The translations under genes and the position numbers were made by a program. Shown in pieces: positions 1-9,162 of a DNA stretch of 37,471 bases (positions within the stretch are counted from its first letter, which is position 1; each line of letters begins with the position of its first letter). The notes beneath the pieces are model-generated. The model saw only the letters and a list, made by a program, of their open reading frames with translations. It had not been told where the DNA came from and did no database searches. The stretch comes from Candidatus Aminicenantota bacterium (GTDB taxonomy: Bacteria > Acidobacteriota > Aminicenantia > UBA2199): the NCBI GenBank assembly GCA_030610885.1, contig JAUWQW010000011.1, forward strand, positions 1 through 37,471. The letters run 5' to 3'.

Positions 1-42
1 GAAGATTTTAGAGAAGAATTGTATAACTCAATAGTGGAGTAA
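1..42 (+). CDS. C-terminal end of an upstream gene (partial)
   Basis: Frame 1 is open from the window edge for 13 codons (ending in the residues YNSIVE) and closes with TAA at 40-42. The charged, compact tail looks like a real protein end, but the fragment is far too short to identify. No terminator follows; bases 43-240 are very AT-rich and show no gene. Confidence 0.3.
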   Translation, partial: EDFREELYNSIVE

Positions 43-240
43 ACTGGCTACAACACGCAATATAGCAAAAAGCAGTAAAATTTTTGCTTTATAATAATAA
101 ACAATATTTTTATTGTAAAATCATTTTGTGTATAATATTGAATATAAAAATTATTTTTTTTTATTAATATACTTTATATTTGTTTCTTTTCTCATAAGTA
201 TAGAATTTAAAAATTTAAGGATAATTGTAAGGGAGATAAA

Positions 241-285
241 ATGAAGAGAAATTATATTGTTATTTTGTTTAATTATTGTGTATAA
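241..285 (+). pseudogene. Abandoned 5' end of a gene (14 codons with a good ribosome site)
   Basis: An AGGGAG Shine-Dalgarno sits six bases before an ATG at 241. The frame starts MKRNYIVILF, like the start of a signal peptide, but stops at TAA 283-285, overlapping the 3' end of the aldose epimerase on the other strand. The likely reading is the 5' remnant of an exported-protein gene cut off by a rearrangement. A functional 14-residue peptide is possible but unsupported. Confidence 0.3.
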
Positions 286-1457
286 AATTTGTATATTGTA
301 GTTTGAATATATTTTTCTCCTGGTTTCAGAATTGTTGAAGGGAAATTCGGATTGTTGGGAGAGTCCGGAAAATGTTGAGTTTCAAGACAGAACCCATAAT
401 GTTTATTGTATTGTTTCCCATTCTTTCCCTTTATTGTTCCATCAAGAAAATTTCCTGAATAAAATTGAATTCCAGGCTGAGTTGTTAATATCTCCATTGT
501 GCGGCCTGTTTCAGGTTCAAAGACTCGAGCTGCGAGGCTTAATATCCCTTTTGCATGGTTCAAAACAAAATTATGATCATAACCTCCCTTAACCTCTTTT
601 ATTCTTAAACCAATAGAACATGGTTTTAAAAAATCCATTGGAGTGTCTTTCACTTTTTTTAATTCACCTGTTGGTATAAGTCCTTTATCTACAGGTGTAT
701 ATTTGTTAGCATAAATGGTCAGAGTGTGATTTAGTGTATCTGACACGCCAGGTCCTTTTAGGTTAAAATAGCTATGATTTGTGAGATTAACAGGGGTTGT
801 TTTATCAGTTTCTGCTTCATATTTTATTTTTAATTCATCATTGTTTGTTAATGAATAGGTAACAATAATTGAGAGATTACCCGGATAACCCTCTTCTCCA
901 TCTTTACTTAAATAACTCAATTTCACACCTATTTCTTCATCTTTTTTTATCTCTTTAGCTTTCCATAAAACCTTATCAAATCCCTTTATACCACCATGTA
1001 GATGATTTTCACCATTATTAGCTGCAAGTTTGTACTTATTTCCATTTAATAAGAACTTTGCCTTTGAAATTCTGTTCGCATAACGACCAATTATAGCTCC
1101 AAAGTATGGATGACCTTTTAAATATTCATTAAGTGTATTAAAACCTAAAACAATATCATCAAATTTCCCACTTTTATCAGGAACCATCATAGAGGTAATT
1201 ATGCCTCCGTAATTTGTTATTTTTAACATTATTCCGTTTTTGTTTGTGAGTGTAAATAAATCTACTTCCTCCCCATCATTTGTTTTTCCAAAATACTCTT
1301 TTTTTATTTTCATTTTTTTTATTACCTCTTTTTTCATTTTTTTTGAGTCTATTTTTTTTAAGGATTTGGAATAAGAAAAAACAGGGATTAATAATATTAA
1401 ACTCCAGATCAATAGGTTAAATTTTTTTTTGGTTTTTGTGCATTTTTCTTCTTTCAT
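273..1457 (-). CDS. galM: Aldose 1-epimerase (mutarotase), exported
   Basis: Interconverts alpha and beta anomers of galactose, glucose and related aldoses. The 394-residue protein has a basic N-terminus and a hydrophobic stretch at about 14-30, so it is probably secreted or anchored to the inner membrane facing the periplasm. The catalytic signature is complete: the NHLHGG segment (His152, His154), the acid His228 in NHSYFNL, and the base Glu359 in FCLETQHFPD, followed by the conserved PNNPNFPS loop. The start has an ideal GGAGGTAAA site. It is transcribed divergently from the GH63-like glycosidase, so the pair probably handles oligosaccharides outside the cytoplasm. The family call is firm; the sugar is not known. 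Confidence 0.9.
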   Translation of the reverse strand: MKEEKCTKTKKKFNLLIWSLILLIPVFSYSKSLKKIDSKKMKKEVIKKMKIKKEYFGKTNDGEEVDLFTLTNKNGIMLKITNYGGIITSMMVPDKSGKFDDIVLGFNTLNEYLKGHPYFGAIIGRYANRISKAKFLLNGNKYKLAANNGENHLHGGIKGFDKVLWKAKEIKKDEEIGVKLSYLSKDGEEGYPGNLSIIVTYSLTNNDELKIKYEAETDKTTPVNLTNHSYFNLKGPGVSDTLNHTLTIYANKYTPVDKGLIPTGELKKVKDTPMDFLKPCSIGLRIKEVKGGYDHNFVLNHAKGILSLAARVFEPETGRTMEILTTQPGIQFYSGNFLDGTIKGKNGKQYNKHYGFCLETQHFPDSPNNPNFPSTILKPGEKYIQTTIYKFYTQ

Positions 1458-1535
1458 TTTACCTCCATAAAAATATTATATCAGATTTTAGATTAAAATA
1501 TAATTGATGTTAATTTATAATATTACTTTTTTTAT

Positions 1536-1564
1536 TTGAAAAAATATTTTAAATTATCTAAAAT
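1536..1564 (+). promoter_or_regulatory. Sigma-70-type promoter of the GH63-like gene
   Basis: TTGAAA (1536-1541), a 17-base spacer and TAAAAT (1559-1564). Predicted transcription start is near 1571, giving a leader of only about 11 bases that still holds the AAGGAG ribosome site. Confidence 0.55.
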
Positions 1565-1581
1565 AAATTGAAGGAGTTGAT

Positions 1582-3684
1582 ATGAAGAATAAAACCTTTA
1601 TTTTAATTTTTCTAATGGCCATTTTATTTATAACACTATATTCCATGGAAAATTTAAAATGTAATGCTTCATCATCCTTGTTTACATCTTATATTGCTCC
1701 ATATGAGAGGAGTAGTTATTTTGTGGATGAAGGTTATCATCTTGTATATTATGACGACAATTCTCCATTAAGGTTGATGAATGAAAGCTCTGGAGAGATA
1801 AATTTTGCTTTTAAATTGGGGAGCATGTTTGTTTATAGTATAGATGATTTTTATAAAAAGCCAGTGATCACTCTTTCTTATCCTGATTCTTTTGTTTTGG
1901 AAGCAGAACCCTTTGTTGGTTTAAAAATAGTATTAAGATTTGCTCTTTATGCATCGGATAGTGCTATATTTGAAATCGAATACAGAAATAAAACAAAAGA
2001 AGATTCTATGCTTTATATTATGTATGGAAACAATTATCAAAAAGTAAATGTTATTAATACGAATCTAGATAAAAGTATTACCATTTCATATAAAGAGCCT
2101 TCAAAGGGTGTTTATTTTCAACAAAAAGAATTAAAGGGTTTTGAAGAAAAGAGGTATTCGAAATTTAACTTTAATAGAAGAATCTGTTCATGGGCAGGAT
2201 ACCCTGATCATAACAAAGTGAAAAAGGGTAAGATGTTCTCAAGATATGAATACTTGAATGGTTCAATACAGGGTGAGTTATCTGAAGTAGTGCTTTCATT
2301 TGATTTATATAAGAAAAATGGGGTTTTAAAATTTTCAAAAGTAACTGTTCAACTGGGGGATGAAAAAAAATTGGATGAGATTTCTGATAAAGCAATTAAC
2401 ATCTCTTTTGATAAAATATATGCATTTAATCGGGAAAAGTTAAAAAATATACCTGTATTAGAATTCAAAAACAATCAGGAAAGATTACTTTTTTATGGAG
2501 GATTATATCTTGGAAGGCAGCAATTTTTGCCAGCTGCAGGACAGTTTCCCTTTCCATACTATGTTTTTTCAAGAGAACCTACATGGGGATGGGGACATGA
2601 AGGACAGGTTTTCCATGAAAGTCTTTCAATGCAAAGTTTAGCTTTATTTGATCCTGAACTTGCAGCAAATTCACAGAGAAATTTTATGGCTGTTCAGGAA
2701 AAGGATGGTTATATACCTTACAGGGTTGGTGCATATTTTACAAGAACATTTCCAGCTGGAGGTGAAAAAACCACATCAGCTCCTTTCTATTCGTGGACAA
2801 ATCTCGAAGTATATAAGATGGCTGTAAGATCAGGTAATATGAGTAAAAAAGAGTTAAAAGAGTATTTAAGGGATTCGTATATATCTGGAAAAAGGTTTGT
2901 AAATTATCTTTTTGAAACTCGCGATAAAAACAAAAATGGATTGCTGGAATGGGGTGGGCATACTTTGCTGGAATGTGTAAGGGATTATTTGAATGCTGTT
3001 TTTGACCTGTTAGGAAAAAAGCCTGAAACTCTTAATCAACTTGAAGCACTTGACCTTAGTTGCATGGTTGTAAAGGAGATGGCATCATTAAAAGAGATGG
3101 CAGGAATATTAAAATTAAAAAAAGAGAAAAAAGAATGGGAGAATAGAATTAAAAAGTTAGCTAATTTGATAAATAAATATATGTGGGACAAAGATACTGG
3201 ATTTTATTATCATGTTCATAAGGATACAATGAATTTTAAAACTCCTGCAAATATTTCATTAAAGAGAAAAGAGATTATAGGTTTTCTTCCAATATGGGCT
3301 GGAATTGCAGACAAGAACCAGACAAAAGAGCTTATAAAGCATTTAAAAAATCCTGATGAATTCTGGAGAAAATTTGGTATTCCAACTCTATCTGCTGGTG
3401 ATCCCTACTATGATGCCCAGGTTCTTGGTTGTTGTAGATGGAATGGTCCAGTATGGATCACATGGGTTTATCCCATTTTTAAGGGTTTAATTGATTATGG
3501 TTATATTGATATTGCAGAAGAGATTTTAATAAAAATGGAAAATGCAATGATTTTTCAATTGGAGAGAAATCACAGGTTTTGGGAGAGTTATTCTCCTGAT
3601 TTTACTCAATTAAGTTGTCCAAAAAATTATATCTGGGATACTTTGATTTCAAGAATGATCTATGAAATAAGAAAAGCAGGTTGA
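1582..3684 (+). CDS. Exported GH63-like (alpha/alpha)6-barrel glycosidase
   Basis: A 700-residue protein with a signal peptide (hydrophobic residues about 5-22), a beta-rich N-terminal domain to about 300, and an alpha/alpha-barrel with the marks of clan GH-G (GH63/GH37): EPTWGWGHEGQVFHE near 333-350, SAPFYSWTNLE near 400, NGLLEWGG near 455, WNGPVWITWVYPIFKG near 620, and FWESYSPD near the end, where Glu668 would be the general base. GH63 members cleave alpha-glucosides and related oligosaccharides such as mannosylglycerate; the substrate here cannot be read from sequence. The start is set by GAAGGAG seven bases upstream. The divergent mutarotase suggests released sugars are equilibrated in the same compartment. 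Confidence 0.75.
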   Translation: MKNKTFILIFLMAILFITLYSMENLKCNASSSLFTSYIAPYERSSYFVDEGYHLVYYDDNSPLRLMNESSGEINFAFKLGSMFVYSIDDFYKKPVITLSYPDSFVLEAEPFVGLKIVLRFALYASDSAIFEIEYRNKTKEDSMLYIMYGNNYQKVNVINTNLDKSITISYKEPSKGVYFQQKELKGFEEKRYSKFNFNRRICSWAGYPDHNKVKKGKMFSRYEYLNGSIQGELSEVVLSFDLYKKNGVLKFSKVTVQLGDEKKLDEISDKAINISFDKIYAFNREKLKNIPVLEFKNNQERLLFYGGLYLGRQQFLPAAGQFPFPYYVFSREPTWGWGHEGQVFHESLSMQSLALFDPELAANSQRNFMAVQEKDGYIPYRVGAYFTRTFPAGGEKTTSAPFYSWTNLEVYKMAVRSGNMSKKELKEYLRDSYISGKRFVNYLFETRDKNKNGLLEWGGHTLLECVRDYLNAVFDLLGKKPETLNQLEALDLSCMVVKEMASLKEMAGILKLKKEKKEWENRIKKLANLINKYMWDKDTGFYYHVHKDTMNFKTPANISLKRKEIIGFLPIWAGIADKNQTKELIKHLKNPDEFWRKFGIPTLSAGDPYYDAQVLGCCRWNGPVWITWVYPIFKGLIDYGYIDIAEEILIKMENAMIFQLERNHRFWESYSPDFTQLSCPKNYIWDTLISRMIYEIRKAG

Positions 3685-3701
3685 TTTTTTATATTCGTTT
3701 T

Positions 3702-4109
3702 TCAAAGCTCAATCTTTTTTATTAATTGGTCCTGAAGTTTAAGCATTTCGCCCCGGTCTTTTTCATGATCATATCCTGTAAGGTGAAGTATTCCATGAAT
3801 CATCAGATAGAGCAACTCTTTTTCTAAGGATATGCTATTTTCTTCAGCTTGTTCTTTAGCTATTGGATAACAGATAAATATATCTCCAATGTAATATTCT
3901 TTTGATAATTTTTCATTAAAAGGAAAGCTTAATACATCAGTTGGAAAATCATTTTTTAGATAGTAGAAATTTAAATTTTTTGATTCAGCTTTAGAACCTA
4001 GTTTAATTACAATAGTACCTTTTATTTTTAATTCTTTGTAAATATGTTTGAGTTTGGATGTATAATATTTTTTATTTATCTTATAAATATCATCTACTAT
4101 TTTTATCAT
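3702..4109 (-). CDS. ybeY: Endoribonuclease YbeY
   Basis: Zinc-dependent single-strand endoribonuclease of the UPF0054 family, needed for 16S rRNA 3'-end maturation and ribosome quality control in the cytoplasm. The 135-residue protein has the full metal motif HGILHLTGYDH (His105, His109, His115), the upstream TDVLSFPF segment (57-64) and GDIFIC (75-80). Its ATG overlaps the end of pgpH by 20 bases, so it is the last gene of a phoH-pgpH-ybeY operon and probably translationally coupled. It ends 17 bases from the convergent glycosidase gene, with no clear terminator between them. Confidence 0.93.
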   Translation of the reverse strand: MIKIVDDIYKINKKYYTSKLKHIYKELKIKGTIVIKLGSKAESKNLNFYYLKNDFPTDVLSFPFNEKLSKEYYIGDIFICYPIAKEQAEENSISLEKELLYLMIHGILHLTGYDHEKDRGEMLKLQDQLIKKIEL

Positions 4110-6381
4110 CTATTTTTTGTTCTTTAAAATCAAAACCCGGGTATGAAACTCGCATATGATAAATAGATGAAAGCTTCTTTTGAAAACTGTTTGCTATGAT
4201 ATTTAAAGCCTTAAAAGTTAAGCCATCACACTCATCAAATTGATTTTCTTCTATATCTGAGTTGATTATTGTTTGTATTACATTTTTTAATTCCTCTTCA
4301 GTAGGAGAGCCAAGGCTTTTTGAGGCTGCTTCAACCTGGTCTGCAAGCATAATTATTGCATTTTCAATATTCTGGGGTTTTTCTCCTGAATACCGAAAAA
4401 ATCTATCATCAAATTCATCAGTTTCTATACTTGATATTTCACGAGCTTTTTCATAGAAAAATTTAACTAATTTTGTGCCATGGTGTTGACTTATAGCACT
4501 TTTAACTACTTTTGGAATTTTTATTTTTGTAGCAGTATCAAGCCCTTCTGAAATATGGGCAATTATCATTTTAGAGCTTTCACGCGGGGAGAGTTTTTCA
4601 TGTGGGTTTTTATAAATTGTGTGATTTTCTGTAAAGATTTGTGGATTATTGATTTTTCCAATATCATGATAAAGAGCCATTGCAGTTAATAGAAGTGGAG
4701 ATAAGTCAAGTTCTTGAGCTGCAGTTTCAGATAATGACGCAACCATCTGAGAATGATGGTACGTACCGGGTGCTTTTTCAAGCATTTCTCTAAAGATTGG
4801 GAGGTTTAGATTGGCTAATTCAATTAGTTTTAAGTCTGTTAATAGTTTAAAAATAACCTCCCATAGAGGAATTATAAAGTAAGCAAATAATGGAGCAAGT
4901 ATAGCAGAAAAGGTAACTATAATTACATTAATCAATATTTGAATTAAGGTTATATTTGGCTCAGTTAAGTTGAGTATAATTATAAAGATTATATTTGTTG
5001 GCAAAAGCCAGAACAAACTGGCTTTTAAAATAGATGATCTTTTTAGTTTGCTGTAAAATCCAATTGCATAACTTATTGCAAGATTGCTTAAGAGAACGTA
5101 TAAAACTATTTTAAAATTCCATTCACAGATAATTCCTGAAATTATTGAATTTGTAAATGAATATATTACTGCACTCTGGAGATTGAAAACAAATGTAATT
5201 ATTAATGCACCGAACCCAAAAGGAATGGCAAAATATAGGTATGAAATATCATAATTGAGTTCAATTGGAATGTTTTTTGCAATTATAGGAAAAATGAATA
5301 TACAAATTCTATATATAATGATACTAATTGTTAAGGTTGCTGCTGATACAGAAAAGAGTTTGTTTTTATTTAAACCATTTGATTCCCATATTTTAAAAAA
5401 TTTGTTTATAAAAAGGCTTAAGAAGAATAAAATAGCAATAATAAGGTATAAATTTGATAATTTATTTTCTCTTATTTTTTCTTCATATGAAATTAGTTTA
5501 ATAATTTTCATGTCATCATGTTTAACTTCATCACCTTTTCTTAAAATGATTTTACCTGCCTTTAGCTTTATGAGAACTGGGTTTATCTGAGAAGAAACTT
5601 TCTCTTGTTCTTGCTTTGTTAAATTTAATGAATATGAGACATTTATATCAACAAATGCCTTTATGATTGATGTGATAGTTTCAGTTTTATATTTTGAAAG
5701 ATTATCTTCATTAAGGAAGTTGTTCAATGATAATTCAACATCTTTCAAGTCATAAAGCTTATCTGTTTTTATTGTATAAGGTTCCATCTCTTTTGATACA
5801 ATTTGAATAGAACCGTTTTTGCTTTTTTTTGCTCCTACTTTTGATGCTAAGATTCCTGTTTTCTCAATTGATTTTAATAATTCAAAAAGTTTTGCAAGGT
5901 TGATTTTATTAAATATGTTTGATTTTAATATATATACAATCTCTTTACCTGAAATCTCAATCCCAAACTTTTCTTCAATTAAAGTTTTTATTTTAATAAG
6001 ATCTTTATTATTTTTAAAATATCTCTTTCTTGATTCTCTTATAAATTGGAACCATTCATTTAGCAAGCTCTGAGTTTTTTCAATATTTTCTAAATTATAT
6101 TCATATATAGGGATAACATCTTCTACTGCAATTCTTCTCTTTTGTTCTGTACTTTCTTTATCCTCAACTGTTAGATCTTTTTTTATGATTATATCTTCTT
6201 TTATTATATCCCCAACCGTTAATGTATCATCATATATCGATTTTTTTTGAGGAATATATAAAAAGTATGAAATTATTATTACAAAAATAAAGCCTGTTAA
6301 TAACTTAAGAAAGTATGGTTTCTTTCTGGGTTTTTTATTTGAGTTTTCATAGTCTTTTATAAATTTTAGTTTAAATTTCAT
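4090..6381 (-). CDS. pgpH: 7TM HD-domain phosphohydrolase, PgpH type (c-di-AMP phosphodiesterase)
   Basis: Membrane receptor-type hydrolase; family members with this architecture cleave cyclic di-AMP. One N-terminal membrane helix is followed by an extracytoplasmic helical 7TMR-HDED region of about 250 residues, a block of seven hydrophobic helices, and a cytoplasmic HD domain with HHSQM near its start and the metal motif ALYHDIGKI. The open frame reaches a TTG at 6420, but that would overlap phoH by 50 bases. The ATG at 6381 (763 residues, MKFKLKF start) overlaps it by only 11 and is preferred, although its ribosome site (AGAG) is weak. phoH and ybeY neighbours are a widespread conserved context. 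Confidence 0.88.
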   Translation of the reverse strand: MKFKLKFIKDYENSNKKPRKKPYFLKLLTGFIFVIIISYFLYIPQKKSIYDDTLTVGDIIKEDIIIKKDLTVEDKESTEQKRRIAVEDVIPIYEYNLENIEKTQSLLNEWFQFIRESRKRYFKNNKDLIKIKTLIEEKFGIEISGKEIVYILKSNIFNKINLAKLFELLKSIEKTGILASKVGAKKSKNGSIQIVSKEMEPYTIKTDKLYDLKDVELSLNNFLNEDNLSKYKTETITSIIKAFVDINVSYSLNLTKQEQEKVSSQINPVLIKLKAGKIILRKGDEVKHDDMKIIKLISYEEKIRENKLSNLYLIIAILFFLSLFINKFFKIWESNGLNKNKLFSVSAATLTISIIIYRICIFIFPIIAKNIPIELNYDISYLYFAIPFGFGALIITFVFNLQSAVIYSFTNSIISGIICEWNFKIVLYVLLSNLAISYAIGFYSKLKRSSILKASLFWLLPTNIIFIIILNLTEPNITLIQILINVIIVTFSAILAPLFAYFIIPLWEVIFKLLTDLKLIELANLNLPIFREMLEKAPGTYHHSQMVASLSETAAQELDLSPLLLTAMALYHDIGKINNPQIFTENHTIYKNPHEKLSPRESSKMIIAHISEGLDTATKIKIPKVVKSAISQHHGTKLVKFFYEKAREISSIETDEFDDRFFRYSGEKPQNIENAIIMLADQVEAASKSLGSPTEEELKNVIQTIINSDIEENQFDECDGLTFKALNIIANSFQKKLSSIYHMRVSYPGFDFKEQKIDDKNSR

Positions 6382-7318
6382 CTCTATTTTTTTCGTAAGC
6401 TTCAATAATTTTCTGAACAAGAGAATGTCTTACAACATCTTTTTTATTGAGATAGATTATATCAATACCTATAACATTATTGAGTATGTTTATTGCTTTA
6501 AATACTCCTGATTTCTTTGGGTCAGATAAATCGATCTGTGTAATGTCTGCTGTAACCACTATTTTTGAGTTTTGACCAAATCTTGTTAAAAACATTTTCA
6601 TTTGAGTGTTTAATGTGTTTTGACCCTCATCAAGTATAATAAAGGCATTATTTATAGTTCTTCCTCTCATATAAGCAAGCGGAGCGATTTCAATTATTTC
6701 TTTTTCAATTAATTCAGATGTTTTTTCAAAGCCTATTAAATAGTAGAGTGCATCATATAAAGGTCTGAAATATGGATTAACTTTTTGCTGAATATCTCCA
6801 GGTAGAAAACCCAATTTTTCTCCAGCTTCAACAACAGGTCTTGTTAATACAATTCTTTCTACCTTTTTGCTCAAAAGAAAGTTCAAAGCCATTGCTATTG
6901 CAAGAAAAGTTTTCCCGGTCCCAGCAGGTCCTATACTGAATACAAGATCATTTTTGTAAATTGATTTAATATACTCCATTTGATTGAATGTTTTTGGATA
7001 AACCTCTTTACCATTAAACCTTATTTTTACTTTATTGTTTAGTTCTTCCTTAATTTGATCAAGTTTCCCGTTATTGGCCATACTCAGGCTGATTTTTATA
7101 TCATTTTCATTGAGTTTTTTTTTATCTCTTGATATCTTGATTATTTCTTCTATATATTTTTTAAATCTATTTTTATTTTTTATTTCTCCATCAAACATTA
7201 TCTTATTTCCTCTTAAAGAAACAGCAATATTGAAGTCTGATTCAAATTTATCAATATTTTTTTGAATTATAAAGAGAAAGTTATTTTTAATGTCTTCAGG
7301 ATATATTATTTCTTCCAT
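6371..7318 (-). CDS. phoH: PhoH-family ATPase
   Basis: Cytoplasmic P-loop NTPase, recurrently linked to ybeY and RNA metabolism. Of 315 residues, the first 100 or so form a KH-like N-terminal region; Walker A is GPAGTGKT (130-137), the Walker B-like strand is FIILDEGQN, and TADITQIDLSDPKKSG is the characteristic PhoH C-terminal motif. It is the first gene of the operon with pgpH and ybeY. A strong promoter lies upstream, but no Shine-Dalgarno precedes the ATG; the bases before it are almost all A and T. Confidence 0.93.
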   Translation of the reverse strand: MEEIIYPEDIKNNFLFIIQKNIDKFESDFNIAVSLRGNKIMFDGEIKNKNRFKKYIEEIIKISRDKKKLNENDIKISLSMANNGKLDQIKEELNNKVKIRFNGKEVYPKTFNQMEYIKSIYKNDLVFSIGPAGTGKTFLAIAMALNFLLSKKVERIVLTRPVVEAGEKLGFLPGDIQQKVNPYFRPLYDALYYLIGFEKTSELIEKEIIEIAPLAYMRGRTINNAFIILDEGQNTLNTQMKMFLTRFGQNSKIVVTADITQIDLSDPKKSGVFKAINILNNVIGIDIIYLNKKDVVRHSLVQKIIEAYEKNRDEI

Positions 7319-7628
7319 TATTATATTTTTTTAAAAATAACAAAGAAAAATTATAGCTTTTAAACAATTAAATGTCAAATACAGAAACTTTCTTTGTATT
7401 CCTGATCAATATATATGTATTGTCAATATATAAAGTGTTTTGATAAACATATTGTGCTTTTGAATACATATTTGTAAAATTTAGTATTAAGTTATGGTTG
7501 CATGTGCAAAAAATGTACCATGGGTTTTTTTGACCCCACGATTGAAATTTTTTTGGGGAGATATCTTGACTTTTATGTTGTATTACTTTAGATTTATAAA
7601 ATGTACATATTCAAAAAAGGAGATAAAA
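7319..7628. other. Divergent intergenic region between phoH and the acyl carrier protein
   Basis: About 310 bases with the phoH promoter on the minus strand. On the plus strand there are two weaker candidates for the acyl-carrier operon: TTGTGC (7452-7457) with TAAAAT (7475-7480), and TTGACT (7566-7571) with TAGATT (7589-7594), both with 17-base spacers. A small dyad TTGCATGTGCAA at 7498-7509 could be an operator. An open frame upstream of the acyl carrier protein runs through here but has no ribosome site and no family resemblance. I see no RNA gene or riboswitch. Confidence 0.4.
7350..7378 (-). promoter_or_regulatory. Sigma-70-type promoter of phoH-pgpH-ybeY
   Basis: Read on the minus strand: TTGACA (7378-7373), 17-base spacer, TATAAT (7355-7350), a perfect consensus. 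Transcription would start near 7343, giving a leader of about 25 bases. Confidence 0.75.
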
Positions 7629-7880
7629 ATGGCTGAGATTAAAGAAACAATTTTAGACTATGTAAAAGATGAGTATTTAGATGAAGATGATGATAAAGAA
7701 ATAAATTTTGATACACCTTTGATTTCCAGTGGAATAGTTGATTCTTTTTCAATGATCTCTTTGAAGAGATTCCTTGAAACAAAATATAATATTCAAATTC
7801 CTGATTCAAAAGCCACTGCAGAAGCATTTAATACAGTAAATAATATAGTAAAAACAGTTGAAGAGATAAAGTCAGAGTAG
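7629..7880 (+). CDS. Acyl carrier protein, dedicated
   Basis: Small acidic 83-residue carrier. The phosphopantetheine site is GIVDSFSMISLKRFLE, with Ser in DSF rather than the DSL of fatty-acid synthase carriers, on the usual four-helix scaffold. The ATG at 7629 is fixed by AAAGGAG seven bases upstream and by the family length; an open frame reaching 7494 would add 45 residues that look untranslated. It lies eight bases before the first of two alpha-oxoamine synthases, so it probably delivers or receives the acyl group for that enzyme rather than serving bulk fatty-acid synthesis. That partnership is inferred from the operon. Confidence 0.85.
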   Translation: MAEIKETILDYVKDEYLDEDDDKEINFDTPLISSGIVDSFSMISLKRFLETKYNIQIPDSKATAEAFNTVNNIVKTVEEIKSE

Positions 7881-7888
7881 GAGGAAAT

Positions 7889-9136
7889 ATGGCTTTTAAT
7901 AAAAAAGAGAGGGATATTTTTAAGGATGAGTTAAATAATATAAGGAATGCAGGGATATTTAAAGATGAGAGGATAATATGTACTCCTCAGGATTCTGAAA
8001 TAAAAGTCGAATTTCCAGCAGGAGCTGAAAAGAAGAGTCTTATTAATATGTGTTCTAATAATTACCTTGGTCTTTCATCTCATCCGGAAGTTGTTAAAGC
8101 AGCAATAAAAGGTCTGGAAAATAGGGGATATGGCATGTCTTCTGTTAGATTTATATGTGGAACCCAGGATATTCATAAAGAATTGGAAAATATGCTTACT
8201 GAATTTTTAGGCACAGAAGATACAATCCTCTTTCCATCGTGTATGGATGCAAATGCAGGTGTTTTTGAGGCTATTTTAAATGAACAGGATGTTATGATAT
8301 CAGATAGACTTGTACATGCTTCAATTGTTGATGGAATAAGATTATGTAAGGCTCAAACAGATACATATAAGCATTCGAATATGAATCACCTTGAGAAAAA
8401 GCTTCAGCTTCATTCAGATAAGCGTTTAAAGGTAATAATTACTGATGGTATATTCTCAATGGATGGAGATATGGCAAAACTTGATGAAATTGTAGGATTA
8501 GCTGAAAAGTACAATGCTCTGGTATTTGTTGATGACTCCCACGCTTCTGGATTTATAGGGAAAACAGGAAAGGGTACGCATGAATTTTGTAATGTGTTGG
8601 GCAAGATTGATATTATTACAACAACTCTTGGAAAAGCTCTTGGCGGAGCCTCTGGTGGATGTGTTTCTGGAAGGGCGGAGATCGTGGAAATCTGTCGTCA
8701 AAAAGCAAGACCATATCTTTTTTCCAATACAATTCCACCTGTAGTTGTATCAGCTGCAATTAAGGTTCTGGAAATAATATCAAAGAATACTGATAGAAAA
8801 GATAAATTGGAAAAGAGCACAGAGTTCTGGAGAAATGGATTGAATGAGGCTGGTTTTATTGTAAAAGATGGCGAATCCCCAATAGTGCCTATAATGTTAT
8901 TTAATGCAAAGCTATCTCAAGATTTTGCACAGGATCTTTATAACGAAGGTATTTATGCAATTGGATTCTTTTTCCCGGTAGTTGCTAAGGGTCAGGCAAG
9001 AATAAGAACTCAGTTATCAGCTTCACATGAAAAACCCCAATTAGAGAGAGCTCTTGACGCGTTTATAAAGATAGGAAAAAAGTATGATATTTTAAAAAAA
9101 ACCAAAGAGGAAATTATTGAAATTTATGGACTTTAA
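7889..9136 (+). CDS. Alpha-oxoamine synthase, diverged Kbl paralogue
   Basis: PLP enzyme of fold type I, 415 residues, which would condense an amino acid with an acyl thioester and release CO2. The PLP lysine is Lys249 in TTTLGKALGGASGG; the cofactor Asp/His are in FVDDSHASG (215-218), with His143 stacking. It parallels the next gene along its whole length, but the active-site surroundings differ: MCSNNYLGLSSHP, FPSCMDANAG and SDRLVHAS replace the strict Kbl versions, and there is a C-terminal extension of about 15 residues. With a private acyl carrier in front, it may use acyl-ACP, as some serine palmitoyltransferases and cysteate acyltransferases do. Glycine acetyltransferase is the alternative. 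Ribosome site AGGAGGAAAT. Confidence 0.8.
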   Translation: MAFNKKERDIFKDELNNIRNAGIFKDERIICTPQDSEIKVEFPAGAEKKSLINMCSNNYLGLSSHPEVVKAAIKGLENRGYGMSSVRFICGTQDIHKELENMLTEFLGTEDTILFPSCMDANAGVFEAILNEQDVMISDRLVHASIVDGIRLCKAQTDTYKHSNMNHLEKKLQLHSDKRLKVIITDGIFSMDGDMAKLDEIVGLAEKYNALVFVDDSHASGFIGKTGKGTHEFCNVLGKIDIITTTLGKALGGASGGCVSGRAEIVEICRQKARPYLFSNTIPPVVVSAAIKVLEIISKNTDRKDKLEKSTEFWRNGLNEAGFIVKDGESPIVPIMLFNAKLSQDFAQDLYNEGIYAIGFFFPVVAKGQARIRTQLSASHEKPQLERALDAFIKIGKKYDILKKTKEEIIEIYGL

Positions 9137-9162
9137 TTATAAAATCAAAAATGGAGTGAAAC

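Noticed and set aside
332-592. An 86-codon plus-strand frame over the 3' part of the mutarotase gene
   Set aside because: Antisense shadow of a gene whose catalytic motifs are intact; no ribosome site.
5255-5590. A 111-codon plus-strand frame opposite the membrane part of pgpH
   Set aside because: It mirrors the hydrophobic helices on the other strand and so looks membrane-like by chance.
6382-6420. TTG start for pgpH 13 codons upstream
   Set aside because: It would overlap phoH by 50 bases and has no ribosome site; ATG 6381 overlaps by 11 bases and places the first membrane helix normally.
7494-7628. N-terminal extension of the acyl carrier protein by 45 residues
   Set aside because: No ribosome site at 7494, no homology, and the strong AAAGGAG before ATG 7629 gives the exact family length.
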